Shown one piece after another: positions 4,667 to 5,392 of a stretch of 5,392 nucleotides of DNA. The position numbers and the translations under genes are program-made. The stretch covers positions 1-5,392 of the forward strand of contig CAYRWY010000407.1 of assembly GCA_964427955.1 (NCBI GenBank), written 5' to 3'. Source of the DNA: JACRBK01 sp964427955. GTDB taxonomy: Bacteria; Chloroflexota; Anaerolineae; Aggregatilineales; Aggregatilineaceae. The notes under the pieces were generated by a model. That model was not told the DNA's origin. It ran no database searches and saw only the letters and a list, made by a program, of their open reading frames with translations. How positions within the stretch are numbered: the stretch's first letter is position 1; each line of letters begins with the position of its first letter.

Positions 4667-5392
4667 ATGACCGAACAAACACCAAAAGCGTCAAGCTGGT
4701 TTACGGTAGGGCGGGTGCTCGTGTTCGGCCTGGTCGGCGTGATCGCCGTGCTCGGCCTGATCCTGGTGATCATCGCCGTCGGCGAGTCCGACGAATCCGC
4801 CGAAGGTCCGGCCCGCGTCAATGCGCTGGCGAACAGCGATGACGAGTGCGTGACCTGCCACAAGCGCACTACACCCGGCATCGTGGAGCAGTACGGCTAC
4901 AGCACGATGGCCGCCGCCAAAGTGGACTGCCAGAACTGCCACGAGGTTAAGCAGGACTACCCCGGCGCGGTCGAGCACGAAGGCACCTACGTGCTGCGCT
5001 CGCCCACGGCGGCCATGTGCGAGACCTGCCACGCGCAGGAGGTCAAGCAGTTCCACGCCAGCCGCCACTCGATCCCGGCCTATGCCGCGATGGTCGGGCT
5101 GGAAGGGCTGACCGAGATGCAGTTGGCCGAATACAACGCCATCCCCGAAGCGGCAGTGAAGCCCAACGAGATGCGCAACGCCCTGCACGCTATCGAAGGC
5201 GCGGCGGTGACGCGCTTCGCCTGCGAAAGCTGCCACAACATCGGCAAGCCCGCCGAAGATGGCTCGGTCGGCCAGTGCCAGAAATGCCACCTGCGCCACG
5301 AGTTCACACTGGAACAAGTCCGCAAGCCCGAAACCTGCAACGCCTGCCACATCGGCCCGGACCATCCCCAGTGGGAAATCTACCAGGAATCG
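4667..5392 (+). CDS. Membrane-anchored multiheme cytochrome c, hydroxylamine oxidoreductase (HAO) family, 3' end missing
   Basis: The frame gives 242 residues and runs off the right edge. Residues 1-13 are polar, 14-38 form one transmembrane helix, and the rest should lie outside the membrane. Six CxxCH heme sites are present: 61-65, 88-92, 118-122, 186-190, 204-208 and 224-228. The spacing, with KRTTPGIVEQ after heme 1, FHASRHSIPA (129-138), and HLRHEFTLEQ then CHIGPDHPQWEIY (227-239), is that of octaheme HAO-like proteins, so two more hemes are expected beyond the window. Family members oxidise hydroxylamine or hydrazine, or reduce nitrite/NO, in the periplasm. D232-H233 fits the catalytic Asp-His pair near the active-site heme. 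The tyrosine that cross-links that heme in oxidising members lies in the missing part, so direction is undecided. AGAGGGGG (4654-4661) five bases before the ATG supports the start. Confidence 0.88.
   Translation, partial: MTEQTPKASSWFTVGRVLVFGLVGVIAVLGLILVIIAVGESDESAEGPARVNALANSDDECVTCHKRTTPGIVEQYGYSTMAAAKVDCQNCHEVKQDYPGAVEHEGTYVLRSPTAAMCETCHAQEVKQFHASRHSIPAYAAMVGLEGLTEMQLAEYNAIPEAAVKPNEMRNALHAIEGAAVTRFACESCHNIGKPAEDGSVGQCQKCHLRHEFTLEQVRKPETCNACHIGPDHPQWEIYQES

Noticed and set aside
3919..4881. 320-residue minus-strand frame opposite the HAD gene
   Set aside because: Antisense to a gene with all four HAD motifs and extends into the cytochrome gene; no domain recognised.
4691..5365. 224-residue minus-strand frame opposite the cytochrome
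   Set aside because: Antisense shadow; the plus-strand frame has six CxxCH heme sites and a strong ribosome site.

Overview
The window looks like a piece of a high-GC chromosome from an environmental bacterium, most likely a Chloroflexota (Anaerolineae-like) genome recovered as a draft scaffold. This is an inference. It rests on the proline/threonine-rich 'TPVP/PQPT' linkers between LysM domains on a secreted glycosidase-like protein, a zinc-ribbon plus FHA protein, GC-rich stem-loop intergenic repeats, and a run of exactly 100 N (3180-3279), which is the usual placeholder for a scaffold gap of unknown length. No phage, transposase, CRISPR array, tRNA or rRNA was seen.

Left part (1-3108), cell envelope and signalling. 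A secreted polysaccharide-deacetylase-like gene (minus strand) runs off the left edge, and its NodB motifs are altered. After about 260 bases holding two inverted repeats comes a minus-strand gene for a cytoplasmic protein with a zinc ribbon and an FHA phosphopeptide-binding domain. It is divergent, across an AT-rich control region (1410-1638), from a plus-strand gene for an exported protein with two LysM domains and a C-terminal (beta/alpha)8 glycosidase-like domain.

Middle (3109-3323). A GC-rich stem-loop repeat lies just before the assembly gap. After the gap only the last 13 residues of another plus-strand gene survive.

Right part (3330-5392), all plus strand. First is a continuous 191-codon frame joining a two-cluster ferredoxin domain to a small cupin, with a strong internal ribosome binding site at the cupin start. 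Next is a HAD-superfamily phosphatase whose start codon lies in a 12-bp inverted repeat. Last is the first 242 residues of a membrane-anchored multiheme cytochrome c of the hydroxylamine oxidoreductase (HAO) type, cut by the window edge after six heme sites. The cytochrome suggests periplasmic nitrogen-oxide or hydroxylamine redox chemistry. Nothing in the sequence proves that the ferredoxin-cupin or the phosphatase works with it.

The points most worth a second look are the ferredoxin-cupin frame with its internal start and a Cys-to-Glu change in cluster 2, the inverted repeat over the phosphatase start, the altered NodB residues, and the HAO-like cytochrome.
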